Assembly (NCBI RefSeq): GCF_000317225.1 | Contig: NZ_AJLL01000090.1 | Coordinates: forward strand, 62,001 to 126,000 | Length of the DNA: 64,000 nucleotides | Direction: 5' to 3' | Source of the DNA: Fischerella thermalis PCC 7521 | Lineage (GTDB): Bacteria > Cyanobacteriota > Cyanobacteriia > Cyanobacteriales > Nostocaceae | Shown here: piece by piece, positions 18,727 to 28,143 of the stretch | Layout: the number at the start of each line of letters is the position of its first letter | How positions within the stretch are numbered: the stretch's first letter is position 1 | Made by a program: the position numbers and the translations under genes | Notes under the pieces: generated by a model | Told to the model about the DNA's origin: nothing | Database searches by the model: none | The model's input: the letters and a program-made list of their open reading frames with translations, nothing else

Positions 18727-19302
18727 ATGTCACAGGCACAAGAAATATTAGACTTTTGGTTTGGTAAGCCCGATCAACCTAATTACGGTAAACCACAGGA
18801 ATTTTGGTTCCAAAAGAAACCAGAGTTTGATGAACAAATACGAAATAGGTTTTTTAAAGATTATCAAAAAGCAGCAGAGGGTTACTTAGATGACTGGATG
18901 GAATTTCCAGAGTCTTGTTTAGCACTAATTTTACTGCTAGATCAGTTTCCTCGTAATATGTTTCGTGATACTCCACAAGCCTTTGCCACCGATTGGGAAG
19001 CACTTTCAACAGCTCATCATGCTGTTGCCCAAGGATATGATCAAAAATTGCTACCTGTACAGCGTTGGTTTATTTATTTACCTTTTGAACACAGTGAAAA
19101 CCTAGAACATCAACGTCAAGCAGTTAAGTTATTTAAACAACTCAGTGATGATCCTGATAGTGCTAGCTGTATTGAGTATGCAATTCGTCATATGGAGGTG
19201 ATTGAACGTTTTGGTCGTTTTCCTCACCGAAACGCAATTTTGGGAAGAACTTCAACTCCAGACGAAAAGGAGTTTTTGAAACAATCTAATTCGTGGTTTT
19301 AG
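18727..19302 (+). CDS. DUF924 family protein
   Basis: The product is 191 residues, all alpha-helical, with the family signatures ILDFWFG near the start, LALILLLDQFPRNMFRDTPQ in the middle, WFIYLPFEHSENL and RFGRFPHRNAILGR towards the end. DUF924 proteins resemble TPR-like folds and have no established biochemical role. It directly follows the SRPBCC gene. The start ATG at 18727 is the natural one. The following gap contains a GCAGAGGG/CCCTCTGC hairpin (19319-19348) without a U-run. Confidence 0.9.
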   Translation: MSQAQEILDFWFGKPDQPNYGKPQEFWFQKKPEFDEQIRNRFFKDYQKAAEGYLDDWMEFPESCLALILLLDQFPRNMFRDTPQAFATDWEALSTAHHAVAQGYDQKLLPVQRWFIYLPFEHSENLEHQRQAVKLFKQLSDDPDSASCIEYAIRHMEVIERFGRFPHRNAILGRTSTPDEKEFLKQSNSWF

Positions 19303-19397
19303 CTAAGTTTCATCTCAAGCAGAGGGGTTCATTGGGACAGCCCTCTGCCTTCTGCCTTATCCCAACGACAATGATTTACACTAGCTAAATTATCATC

Positions 19398-19628
19398 TCA
19401 CTGCGTAAATCCTACACAAAGACTTGTATCTCCACCAAACCATGCCAAATCCAGTTCAGTTTCAGTGAAGTTGTAACCAATAGAAGCAGCAAAATCAACT
19501 ATTTTGCTTTTGTCCCAATTCCAGACACCAAAAACGCCTTTGTTAGAACATTTGTTATAGTATTGCTCGTAGAGAACTTGATCTGAATTTAAAAGCTCAT
19601 AAAAAGCATTAACCTGTTCTAGCGACAT
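19398..19628 (-). CDS. Nif11-type peptide, possible RiPP precursor
   Basis: The product is 76 residues. MSLEQVNAFYELLNSD at the N-terminus and IVDFAASIGYNFTETEL further on match the Nif11/NHLP leader family. The C-terminal end reads AWFGGDTSLCVGFTQ, so a Gly-Gly pair at 65-66 is followed by ten residues with one Cys and two Thr/Ser. In the family, a GG-type site separates leader from core in some precursors, while other Nif11 proteins are not precursors at all. No modifying enzyme or peptidase-transporter gene is visible nearby, so this is an orphan. It is convergent with the DUF924 gene. Confidence 0.75.
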   Translation of the reverse strand: MSLEQVNAFYELLNSDQVLYEQYYNKCSNKGVFGVWNWDKSKIVDFAASIGYNFTETELDLAWFGGDTSLCVGFTQ

Positions 19629-19955
19629 AAAATGTTGTTTCCAATAGGATTTTGTGAACTTACTAAAATCTACACGGCTTACTAGAGGATTTCCGTTAAG
19701 ACAGTTTTTATATTCAATGTATTTGCTTTGTCACAAGGATAAATTTTTCGGCAACGCCAATTCTTCCAATGGTCACTAAAACATTTTGTTTCTTAATAAC
19801 CCACTAGCCAAATCTATCGCAAGAAGGAAAGTGTGAAAGGAGATGGAAAGACAAGAAGGACAAGGGGGATGGTTAACTAACTAATGTACAGACGTGCCAT
19901 GGCACGTGTCTACAAGCAATAACCACCAACAACCAACAATCAACAACCAACAAAA
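19629..19955. other. Intergenic region
   Basis: No gene. It holds a GACAAGGGGGATGG low-complexity stretch, the palindrome at 19885-19914 and a run of CAACAACCAACAA-type sequence at 19921-19953. Confidence 0.5.
19885..19914. repeat. TAGAGACG-family palindrome, copy 3
   Basis: TGTACAGACGTGCC and ATGGCACGTGTCTACA form an almost perfect 30-base palindrome, the most regular of the three copies in this window. Confidence 0.7.
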
Positions 19956-21704
19956 TTACCAAGTACGATAATTACGTGCTGTTTTGTTGCAAGGCTGAAT
20001 TTCGTCTCCAAATACCCACCCTTGTGTACCATCAGCAAGTCGTACTTGAACAAAATCTCCCCTTGCTTGAATAAATAAAACTTTTTCACCAAGATTCAAT
20101 TGTTTTAATGCACCAACTTCTGTTTGTGGTTCTGGACGCAGTTTTGCTAATAATTTGCCGCCAGAGGGAGATACAAGACGACACATTTGTGGTGCTTGGG
20201 AAATGAGATTTTGTTGGGAATTACCTCTGCTTAAATTAACGGTATTTAATACTATGATACCCGCGATCGCACTCATGAAAGCAGCCGTACCTGTCTTGAG
20301 TAATGGTCGTTGCGCTTTTTTGGGAGCGACTGAAACAATCATAGACTGAGGTGGTAGTGAGGGCTTAGCTACTTCTTCGGACTTTTTAAATTGAGATACC
20401 CGTATTGTCTTTAGTACAGGTTGTGGTGATGCTAATGTAATTGCAAAACGTTTAGCATACTCTATCGGGGTGTAACCATCACTATACTCTTTGCAGGTTA
20501 TATCTTTAACCCTAAAATCCTGTTGACCCAAACGTATGTGACTACCAACAGCAAGAGGTATTTCCCCAGCTAAAAGCAACTGTCCATCAACGATTGGCGG
20601 GTTTTGCTGTCGTAAATTTCGTAAATAAAATCTTTGCTTTTCGGTATGAAAAAATATCTCAGCGTGCAGTCCAGATATTGTCAGATCTGGTAAAACAATA
20701 TCGCACTCTTGAGGGTTGCGGCCAATACGTATTTTACCTATATTTTTACTAGCTTGATTCTCAAGAATCGTACGATATTTAATTTGTCCGTCTTCTATCC
20801 ACTCTATTGTTAATTGATGTAATTTCTTACTGACAATTTCTGATTTTATCTCAACTTCTGCTGCTTCTGTTTCACTAGAATTAATTAATAATTCTCGCAG
20901 TGCTTCTAATGTCTCAGTCGCCGTTTGGTAGCGGTCTTTGAAATGATAACGAGTCATCTTAGTAAGGACATCAGCAAACTCTGGAGTCACAGAGGTGAGT
21001 TCTTGCCAAAGTACTTCTCCTGTCTCCGGATCATCTTGTAGTGTATGCGGATGTACTCCTGTTAATGCTTGAATACCCATCATCCCCAAAGCATAAATAT
21101 CACTGCTGGGACGAGGTACACGCCGGATTTGTTCAGAGGGCATATAACCACGAGTACCAACAACAATTGTCATATTTTGCTTTCCTGACCCAATTATCGT
21201 TTGGTTTCGCAATTGTTTAATTGCCCCAAAGTCAATTAAAACTAATTGATTATCACTAGCGCGTCTAATCACATTATCTGGTTTGATGTCGCGATGAATT
21301 ACTCCTTGACCGTGGACAAATTCTAAAATGCTTAATATTTCAATAAGCATTTTAATAGTTTGTTTTTCTGTCCATTTTTGTCCGACAAAAAATTCTCTAC
21401 TGAGGGGATGTCCCTCAATAAACTCTTGAACTAAGTAGAATTGTTGGTCTTCTTCAAAGTAAGCTAAAAGCCTTGGTATCTGGTCGTGGTTACCTAACTT
21501 TTGCAGGGTTTCGGCTTCTTTTTGAAATAGCCTCCTGGCAATTTCTAAAGATTCTGAGTCCGTACTAGTAGTTTTAAGATGTTTAAGAACACACTTAGGT
21601 TTTCCGGGAAGATGTATGTCTTCAACGATATAAGTTTGACCAAATCCCCCCTCACCCAATACTTTAAGGACTTGATAGTGTCCTGCGAGTAACTGACCAA
21701 TCAT
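19956..21704 (-). CDS. Ser/Thr protein kinase with FHA, membrane and SH3-like domains
   Basis: The product is 582 residues. The kinase domain (about 8-272) has the Gly-rich loop GEGGFGQTY, Lys41, HRDIKPDN with Asp139, DFG with Asp158 and the GTRGYMPSEQ activation segment. An FHA domain follows (about 322-400): IGRNPQECD with Arg329 and SGLHAEI with Ser344 and His347, so it should bind phosphothreonine peptides. A single membrane helix (about 472-490) leads to an SH3b domain (about 508-571) ending GTQGWVFGDEIQ. The inferred topology is kinase and FHA inside and SH3b outside, joining an outward, possibly cell-wall, sensor to a phospho-dependent kinase. The start ATG begins MIGQLLAGHYQV. Confidence 0.92.
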   Translation of the reverse strand: MIGQLLAGHYQVLKVLGEGGFGQTYIVEDIHLPGKPKCVLKHLKTTSTDSESLEIARRLFQKEAETLQKLGNHDQIPRLLAYFEEDQQFYLVQEFIEGHPLSREFFVGQKWTEKQTIKMLIEILSILEFVHGQGVIHRDIKPDNVIRRASDNQLVLIDFGAIKQLRNQTIIGSGKQNMTIVVGTRGYMPSEQIRRVPRPSSDIYALGMMGIQALTGVHPHTLQDDPETGEVLWQELTSVTPEFADVLTKMTRYHFKDRYQTATETLEALRELLINSSETEAAEVEIKSEIVSKKLHQLTIEWIEDGQIKYRTILENQASKNIGKIRIGRNPQECDIVLPDLTISGLHAEIFFHTEKQRFYLRNLRQQNPPIVDGQLLLAGEIPLAVGSHIRLGQQDFRVKDITCKEYSDGYTPIEYAKRFAITLASPQPVLKTIRVSQFKKSEEVAKPSLPPQSMIVSVAPKKAQRPLLKTGTAAFMSAIAGIIVLNTVNLSRGNSQQNLISQAPQMCRLVSPSGGKLLAKLRPEPQTEVGALKQLNLGEKVLFIQARGDFVQVRLADGTQGWVFGDEIQPCNKTARNYRTW

Positions 21705-22896
21705 ATTGTAAAGGTGATGATGAAAAAGTTAATCCAAATTTGCTTCACAATTTAGTTGTTTAACTTGTTTTCCCCTCCCCTATTTATCTCAAGTGCTACA
21801 TCAAAAAAAGATTAAAATTTGGCGATTGTAAGGCATCTTATTGTCATTTATTGGCATTTTTGTCACTTTTTTGACCATCAGTAGACATAAATAAAAAGCC
21901 TGGTAAATCAATGAATAACAAATCTACAGAGTTTATGTTGCCAAACTGGCAACTATCATCGTAAACTATATTTTTACTTAAATTTAATATTTATTTTATT
22001 TAGAAATAATCACAGATTTGTAAATTTTGATTTTCATAAATTCCGCTGTTTATGCTACTAAATTTATAAAAAATAAAATTTTAATTTTAAGACAGAAAAA
22101 GTTGATTACTAGTATTAAATTTACTAGCATTGTGGCAAGATTATTTGAATAATTGTTCTATGGAAATAAAAACATTATAAATGTTTCCTGACAAAATAGA
22201 GTAAAAAACTTGTAAATATCCAGTTAAGTTGGTGATTTGTTTAAATTTAAGCCAACACGATAACACAGATTAGCGGCTGACATCCTCTCCCAACTAGTAG
22301 AGATAATTGCTGTAACAATGGTAACTATGATGCAATTGCAAATAAAATTCTGTTACACCGATAATCATGCAATTGTTACAAAAATCACAAAAAAGTTAGA
22401 TAAAGTTATATTTGGCTTTAAAATCAATTTAATTACTTAAAATATAGAAAAAAATAGACACTTTTGATTGTCAATCAAGATTGAGATAGTTTTCAGCTGG
22501 TGCGTATAAAGTTGTATACCTTACAGCAAAAAGATGCATACTCACTCTTTTAATCTATTTTGGGGGCAATTCATATGCGATCGCACCAATGTTTTTTTGC
22601 TGATATCTTGCACCTACGCCATATCTTGCCTTGGAATTTATTTCAAGGCTAATAGCACAAGTCCGTTTCCAACAGACTCAAAGACTTGGCGCTCTGAAAA
22701 TTTAGTGCAAGATATCAGTAGACATCACGTGCTACAAGCCGGGAAACCCGTCCAACGCAGTGGCTCCGCTTCCCGTCGATTGCGAACTCCCGTAAACGCG
22801 CTCATAAGCTTAAGGCACAGAGAGTACCCGCAGGGCTTAAGGTAAGGGTGGAGTGGACATTGGGCGTTGGAAATTACCAATAACCAACTAACAACC
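21705..22896. other. Long A/T-rich intergenic region containing a MITE-like element
   Basis: Almost 1.2 kb without a credible gene. 21705-22530 is strongly A/T-rich and should contain the kinase promoter. The element at 22600-22718 and a G/C-rich repeat stretch at about 22735-22855 (CGCAGTGGCTCCGCTTCCCG; GCTTAAGGTAAGGGTGGAGT) fill the right part. The GCTTAAGGTAAGGGTGGAGT block at about 22833-22852 recurs inverted near 39044-39063. Confidence 0.6.
22600..22718. mobile_element. MITE-like element A, copy 1 (119 bp)
   Basis: Perfect 14-base terminal inverted repeats CTGATATCTTGCAC and GTGCAAGATATCAG bound 119 bases with no coding capacity. The interior carries an imperfect CCTTGGAA / TTCAAGG stem and TAGCACAAGTCCGTT, shared with copy 2 at 43679-43844. 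No target-site duplication is evident. No transposase is in the window. Confidence 0.8.
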
Positions 22897-23883
22897 TTAT
22901 GAAAACAAATCAGCACGGGGTCTAAAATTTTCAATCTGTCGTATTTTTTCGTATAATTGCCGTTCTTCTTGGCTAATATTTTTAGGAGTAACTATTTGAA
23001 TTTCTACTAATTGGTCGCCGCGTTTACCTTTGTCGCTGGGATAACCCTTACCAGCTAAACGTAATCTTTGTCCAGACCTAACTCCGGGAGGAATGGTCAT
23101 TTTTACCAAACCATCAAGGGTTGGTGCTTCAACTTGGCCTCCCAATACAGCTTCACTGGGAGTAATGGGGATTTGACAGTAAATATCTGTGCCTTCTATT
23201 TTAAAAAGAGGATGAGGTTCGACAGTGATTTTTAAGTATAAATCGCCACCATTGATGCCTTGATTACGGAGACGAATAATTTGACCTGTTACCATTCCTG
23301 CGGGCATTTCTACTTCTAGCGATCGCCCATCCTCTAGGCGGATTCTTTCCAAACCACCGTGATAAGCTTTTTCTAGAGGTAGAGATAATCTTGCTTCGAT
23401 ATCTCGCTTTGTGGGGCGTTGGTTTGGGGTATATGCAACTTTTGTTCTCGGGGTACGAAATGGATCGGCGTTGGTGGTATTAGCAGCTGTAGATGTGGCG
23501 TTTCGACCAGTTTTTACACCAATGACTTCATTAATAAAGGTTGTAAAATCCGAATAATTACTAGGGTTTACATCCTGGGTACTGCGACCATTGCTACGGC
23601 TATCCGCGCCCCAAGGTTTTTTCTGTGCTTGTTTATCAAAGCCTTTTTGCTTCCAGTAGCGGCTGAATTGGTCGTATTGGGCTCGCTTTGTGGGATCGGA
23701 GAGGATTTCATAAGCTTCACCGATATCCTTAAATTTTTCCTCTGCTGCTTTGTTCCCTGGATTCAGATCTGGGTGATACTGCCTAGCTAAGCGTCGGTAA
23801 TTTTTTTTAATTTCTTCATTGGTGGCATCTTTAGATACTCCCAAAACTTCGTAATAATCGCGAAAATTCCGCAAATTCTGCAT
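22897..23883 (-). CDS. dnaJ: DnaJ/CbpA-type J-domain co-chaperone
   Basis: The product is 328 residues. The J domain (8-73) starts [19 protein letters not shown] and carries the HPD motif at 37-39, which stimulates DnaK ATPase. A Gly/Ser/Asn-rich linker (about 85-160) replaces the Cys-rich zinc domain of classical DnaJ. The C-terminal substrate-binding region (about 165-310) has [20 protein letters not shown] and [20 protein letters not shown]. It is therefore a type II (CbpA-like) J protein. It follows dnaK on the same strand with 277 bases between, a pairing known for one of the several cyanobacterial dnaK copies. Confidence 0.92.
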   Translation of the reverse strand: MQNLRNFRDYYEVLGVSKDATNEEIKKNYRRLARQYHPDLNPGNKAAEEKFKDIGEAYEILSDPTKRAQYDQFSRYWKQKGFDKQAQKKPWGADSRSNGRSTQDVNPSNYSDFTTFINEVIGVKTGRNATSTAANTTNADPFRTPRTKVAYTPNQRPTKRDIEARLSLPLEKAYHGGLERIRLEDGRSLEVEMPAGMVTGQIIRLRNQGINGGDLYLKITVEPHPLFKIEGTDIYCQIPITPSEAVLGGQVEAPTLDGLVKMTIPPGVRSGQRLRLAGKGYPSDKGKRGDQLVEIQIVTPKNISQEERQLYEKIRQIENFRPRADLFS

Positions 23884-24160
23884 AATCAGTTTTAATTAAA
23901 GATTTAGTTTTTAAGATAGTTGGTTGTTGGTTGTTGGTTGTTGATAATGAATGATCAATTGTTAGCGGTTGGTAGTTGTTGGAAAAAACAAATAACCACT
24001 AACCATTAGCTACTGACTATTACTGATTACCTATTAATATCGACTAAATCCGAAATTCAAATCAATTTCATCACCTTTTTCTAACTAAATATTCAGTATT
24101 TTGCACTAGCAATACATCTGAACAACGAAGGAGTGATAATTTTTTACCTAACAAGCTTGA

Positions 24161-26254
24161 TTACCAATCATCGTCATCATCCCAGTTATCCTGATAGGTG
24201 GGACGAGAGCGGCGTGAAGAACCACCGTCAAAAGCAGAAGAACGGCTGTCTCGACCATAGCTTTTGTCGTGGTCTCGGCTAGGACTGCGGTCATAATCTC
24301 TGCCATAACCTCGGTCATAGTCTTTGTCATAGTAATCGCGATCGCGGAAAGTGTCTCTAGGATAATCCCGGTCTTTATCACCACCACCTGTAAAAATGTC
24401 TTTAATCGCACCTAACAAATCGTCATCTTCTTCTTCAGCGTAGTACTGGCGGACTTCGCGGTTGAGGTCATACAACGCATCTTGCAAGTCGGCGTAAGCT
24501 TGGTCTATGCCGCGATCATCATTTTCTTTTAAACTCTCGCGCAGTTCCCGACAGATGTTGTCAATTTGTTGACGACGGTTGCGGGCAAATGCCATACCAA
24601 AATCTAGTGCCACTTCCCGCAATTGTCTTTCGGCCTGTAAAATCAAAGCCTCAGCCCGCGTACGTTTTTCAACTTTTTCTTTACGTTGTCTGTCTACGTC
24701 AGCAAATTTCTCAGCTTCTCGAATCGCTTGTTGAACTTCACTTTCACTTAAGGTAGAAGCACCTTGAATTGTAATACTCTGCTCTCTACCTGTGGTTCTA
24801 TCTAAAGCAGTTACTTGTAATATGCCGTTAGCATCGATATCAAATGCTACTTGAATTTGGGGAATACCACGAGGTGCTGGAGGGATACCGTACAGCTTGA
24901 ATCGCCCTAAGGATTTGTTATCTGCTGCCATTTCCCGTTCACCTTGGACTACGTGAATTTCCACAGTGTTCTGGTTATTTTCTGACGTGGAAAAGATGTC
25001 AGAACGGCGGACAGGAATAGTAGTGTTGCGGGGAATTAGTACTTTCTTAACGCCACCTATAGTTTCCAGTCCCAGAGATAGGGGTGTCACATCCAGTAAC
25101 AATACATCCTTGAGTTCGCCAGCGAGAATACCCGCTTGAATTGCTGCACCCACTGCGACAACTTCATCAGGGTTGACGTTTTGGTTGGGTTCTATGCCAA
25201 TCATAGCGCGTACTAGCTGCTGTACCATAGGCATCCGTGTAGAACCGCCTACTAGTACAACTTCGTCAATATCATTAGGGGTGAGTCCAGCATCTTTTAA
25301 AGCGCGTTTGACAGGGACACGTAACCGCCCTAACAAGTCATCGCATAAGCCTTCAAACTGGGAACGAGTCAGGCGAGTTTCTAAGTGGACAGGTCCTTGT
25401 TCCGTAGCAGCGATGAAGGGCAAGTTAATTTCAGTGACGCTAACAGCAGAAAGTTCGATTTTGGCTTTCTCCGCAGCTTCCATCAAACGCTGCAAAGATT
25501 GTCGTTCTCTTCTTAAATCTACTTTTTCTTGTTCGAGAAATTGTTCTGCTAACCAATCGACAATTTTTTTATCAAAGTCATTACCACCGAGTTGAGTATC
25601 ACCGCTGGTAGCTTTAACTTCAAATACACCGTCACCAACATCTAGGATGGAAACGTCAAATGTACCACCGCCTAAGTCAAATACTAAGATGGTTTCCGTC
25701 TCCCCGCGATCTAAACCATAAGCCAAAGAAGCAGCAGTTGGTTCGTTGAGAATTCGCAAAACTTCCAGACCAGCAATTCTACCAGCATCCCGCGTTGCTT
25801 GCCGTTGGGAATCATTAAAATAGGCGGGAACGGTAATTACTGCTCCTGTAACGGGTTCCCCCAAGTACTTACTGGCATCTTCGGCCAATTTCTTGAGAAT
25901 CATTGCCGAAATTTCTTCTGGGGCAAAATCTTTATTTAAACGGGGGCAAACAACTTTAATATTGCCAACTTCATCTTTGCGAATGGTATAAGGTACACGC
26001 TTCGATTCTGGACTCAGTTCACTGTACCTACGTCCCATGAAACGTTTAATTGCAAAAAAAGTATTTTGAGGGTTGAGGACAGTTTGTCGCCTTGCCATTT
26101 GCCCTACAAGGCGTTCGCCGTCTTTGCTAAAGCCAACTACGGAGGGAGTTGTTCGCATTCCTTCTGCATTGGCAATAACCACCGGCTTGCCACCCTCCAT
26201 GACGGCGACTACAGAGTTAGTTGTACCCAAGTCGATGCCTACTACCTTGCCCAT
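24161..26254 (-). CDS. dnaK: Hsp70 chaperone DnaK with Asp/Arg/Tyr-rich tail
   Basis: The product is 697 residues. The ATPase domain (1-385) shows [51 protein letters not shown] and [16 protein letters not shown]. The substrate-binding domain (about 390-505) and helical lid (about 510-615) follow. From about residue 625 the sequence becomes a low-complexity tail of Asp, Arg and Tyr ([19 protein letters not shown]) ending NWDDDDDW, instead of the short EEVD-like end of ordinary DnaK. Cyanobacteria have several DnaK proteins; which one this is cannot be fixed by eye. The J-protein gene downstream is its likely partner. No CIRCE operator was seen upstream. Confidence 0.95.
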   Translation of the reverse strand: MGKVVGIDLGTTNSVVAVMEGGKPVVIANAEGMRTTPSVVGFSKDGERLVGQMARRQTVLNPQNTFFAIKRFMGRRYSELSPESKRVPYTIRKDEVGNIKVVCPRLNKDFAPEEISAMILKKLAEDASKYLGEPVTGAVITVPAYFNDSQRQATRDAGRIAGLEVLRILNEPTAASLAYGLDRGETETILVFDLGGGTFDVSILDVGDGVFEVKATSGDTQLGGNDFDKKIVDWLAEQFLEQEKVDLRRERQSLQRLMEAAEKAKIELSAVSVTEINLPFIAATEQGPVHLETRLTRSQFEGLCDDLLGRLRVPVKRALKDAGLTPNDIDEVVLVGGSTRMPMVQQLVRAMIGIEPNQNVNPDEVVAVGAAIQAGILAGELKDVLLLDVTPLSLGLETIGGVKKVLIPRNTTIPVRRSDIFSTSENNQNTVEIHVVQGEREMAADNKSLGRFKLYGIPPAPRGIPQIQVAFDIDANGILQVTALDRTTGREQSITIQGASTLSESEVQQAIREAEKFADVDRQRKEKVEKRTRAEALILQAERQLREVALDFGMAFARNRRQQIDNICRELRESLKENDDRGIDQAYADLQDALYDLNREVRQYYAEEEDDDLLGAIKDIFTGGGDKDRDYPRDTFRDRDYYDKDYDRGYGRDYDRSPSRDHDKSYGRDSRSSAFDGGSSRRSRPTYQDNWDDDDDW

Positions 26255-26369
26255 GCGTTAAGTTTCTCCTAGTATTTCTATATAAATTTTTTGTTTAGAA
26301 CTAATGCTTGATTTATTGTATCTTGCTGTTGATAAATACACCTTCAACCAGGTTCGCTGTTAGAATCTT

Positions 26370-27215
26370 GTGAATTTAAAAAACCAACTGGAAACTCATC
26401 TTACTCAAATAGTCCGCGATCGCGATCCTTACATGGCAAGTGCTGGCCATTTTTTTGTTCAAGAATACATTCGCGCCTCATTTGCACAGTGGGGGAGTGT
26501 GGATATCCACACCTTTTATGTGAGTGGTAAAGCTTGCAAAAATCTCATCTTGAACTTACCTGCTGCGGATTCACAAAACAGAGACTTGCCACCAATTTTA
26601 ATTGGTGCCCATTATGATGCTGTGCCTAGTTCCCCAGGGGCTGATGATAATGCTACAGGTGTAGCAGTGTTACTAGAGTTAGCAAGGATGTTTGCAACAC
26701 AACCAATCAAATATCCGTTGCAGCTAGTAGCTTTTGATATGGAAGAATATGGCTTGTTAGGTAGCATTGAGTATGCAGCTAAGTTGCAAAAAGAACAGCA
26801 ACCGCTACGCTTAATGATTTCTCTCGAAATGTTAGGTTACTGTAACTCCAATCCTGGTTCCCAAATTTACCCGCCACCTTTACAACATATCTATCCTAGT
26901 CGTGGCGATTTTATTGGTTTAATTGGCAATTGGCGAACCTTAAGAGATTTAATTAACATTAGCCGCAGTATTCGGAAAGTGGGTGTAGCAAGTCAGTGGC
27001 TACCAGTACCTAATAAAGGTCATATAGTCCGACAAACTCGACAGAGTGATCACGCCCCTTTTTGGGATGCAGGTTATCCAGCCATCATGATTACAGATAC
27101 GGCTTTTTTGCGAAATCCCCATTATCACAAACCCACTGATACAATTGCCACTTTAGACTTGGATTTTCTGACTGGTGTTTGTCAGGGTTTGGAAAAGGGA
27201 ATTCGACGGTTGTGA
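26370..27215 (+). CDS. M28 family zinc aminopeptidase
   Basis: The product is 281 residues, starting at GTG 26370. The M28 metal ligands are visible: His81 in IGAHYDAVPSSPGADDNATG with Asp92, the Glu pair in FDMEEYGLLGS (about 125-126), an acidic residue in SLEMLGY and a His in RNPHYHKPTDT. These enzymes use two zinc ions to remove N-terminal residues. There is no signal peptide, so cytosolic action is likely. It is divergent from dnaK with 115 bases between the starts, so the two promoters share a short region. Confidence 0.9.
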   Translation: MNLKNQLETHLTQIVRDRDPYMASAGHFFVQEYIRASFAQWGSVDIHTFYVSGKACKNLILNLPAADSQNRDLPPILIGAHYDAVPSSPGADDNATGVAVLLELARMFATQPIKYPLQLVAFDMEEYGLLGSIEYAAKLQKEQQPLRLMISLEMLGYCNSNPGSQIYPPPLQHIYPSRGDFIGLIGNWRTLRDLINISRSIRKVGVASQWLPVPNKGHIVRQTRQSDHAPFWDAGYPAIMITDTAFLRNPHYHKPTDTIATLDLDFLTGVCQGLEKGIRRL

Positions 27216-27461
27216 GAGACAGCGAACACAAACAACTAAATCAGCTATCAGTTATCAAATTAAACAGGTCACTTGTTCACTGATTCATGTCCAATGACAA
27301 ATGACAATCCCAACTTGTACCAGACACATCTGTACCGACTTACTGATCAGATTTTTGCAGTGTGCGATCGCGTACTCAGACCTAAGCTAATTAAATCATC
27401 AATACTGCATTTCATTTAGCTTACTCTATTTACTGTTGTAGTCAGCATAAAAACCAAAGCT

Positions 27462-27837
27462 ATGGAGATAGACGCAGCGATCGCAGCAAAATTGATCCAA
27501 TTGGTACTTACCTGCATCAAAAAAGAGTATCCCCATAGCGGTATTTACTGATTTGATAACGACGAAGATATCAAGCCACCAGACCAATTAACACCTGCTT
27601 TTTATAGTTGCTTGGATTGGCATTCAGCAGTGCATGGACACTAGTTACTCACACGTCTCACTCGTTATTTTCCTGAAGCCTCCTTTCAGACAACAGTTAG
27701 AGAATCGTGCTACTGCTGTTCTACATCGTCAAAGTAGCATAACCGAAGCTGTCAGTGAACACTATTCCAGTAGTCACTGGCTGGGGACTTTTGTAGTTTA
27801 CTTGCTAACAAGTCCTGGCTTGTGCAGGTCGATATAG
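27462..27837 (+). pseudogene. DUF2891 family gene, decayed
   Basis: Reading from ATG 27462 gives KLIQLVLTCIKKEYP, a TGA stop at 27549-27551, then PPDQLTPAFYSCLDWHSAVHGH, a TAG stop at 27642-27644, then LLTRLTRYFPEASFQTT. The frame is then lost; one frame later the sequence reads EHYSSSHWLGTFVVYLLTS (27754-27810). The pieces match the N-terminal DWHSAVHGHW region and the C-terminal HWLATFAV-like end of DUF2891 proteins, which are normally over 300 residues. Two stops, a frameshift and a large internal deletion make it non-functional. The family identification rests on memory of these motifs. Confidence 0.75.
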
Positions 27838-27844
27838 GACTTTT

Positions 27845-27915
27845 CTTGGTGTCTTTGTGTCTTGGTGGTGAAAAAATATTTATTTGAAACACCAAGGCAC
27901 TAAGACACAAAGAGG
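27845..27915. repeat. Long imperfect inverted repeat
   Basis: CTTTGTGTCTT (27853-27863) pairs with AAGACACAAAG (27902-27912), with outer TTGGTG / CACCAA-type matches. A related TTGGTGTCTTGGTGACTTAG occurs near 29853-29872. The rest of the gap, 27216-27461 and 27916-28143, shows no gene. Confidence 0.6.
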
Positions 27916-28143
27916 AAAATATTCTTAGTTTACCGAGATTTGGATTTTTTTCTACCCACTTTGACAGAGCTACCCTATATTCCTATTTTTGACGATAAAT
28001 CTAAAAAATTATTGAATATTGTGTGTCAAGAACTGCTGCTGATACTTTTATCGTAATAAGTGTCAAACTGTGTCAAGATAACATCAACACATAGACGCTT
28101 TGAGTCATAACTTCTAAACTTATTAGCATGTAAGGTGAATATA

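Noticed and set aside
22534-22845. A 103-codon open frame
   Set aside because: It runs through the MITE-like element and a G/C-rich repeat, has no family signal and no ribosome site.
24148-24411. A Thr/Met/Ala-rich open frame on the minus strand
   Set aside because: It is the shifted-frame shadow of the low-complexity dnaK tail.
27634-27837. A 67-codon open frame as a small gene
   Set aside because: It is a shifted-frame piece of the decayed DUF2891 gene.
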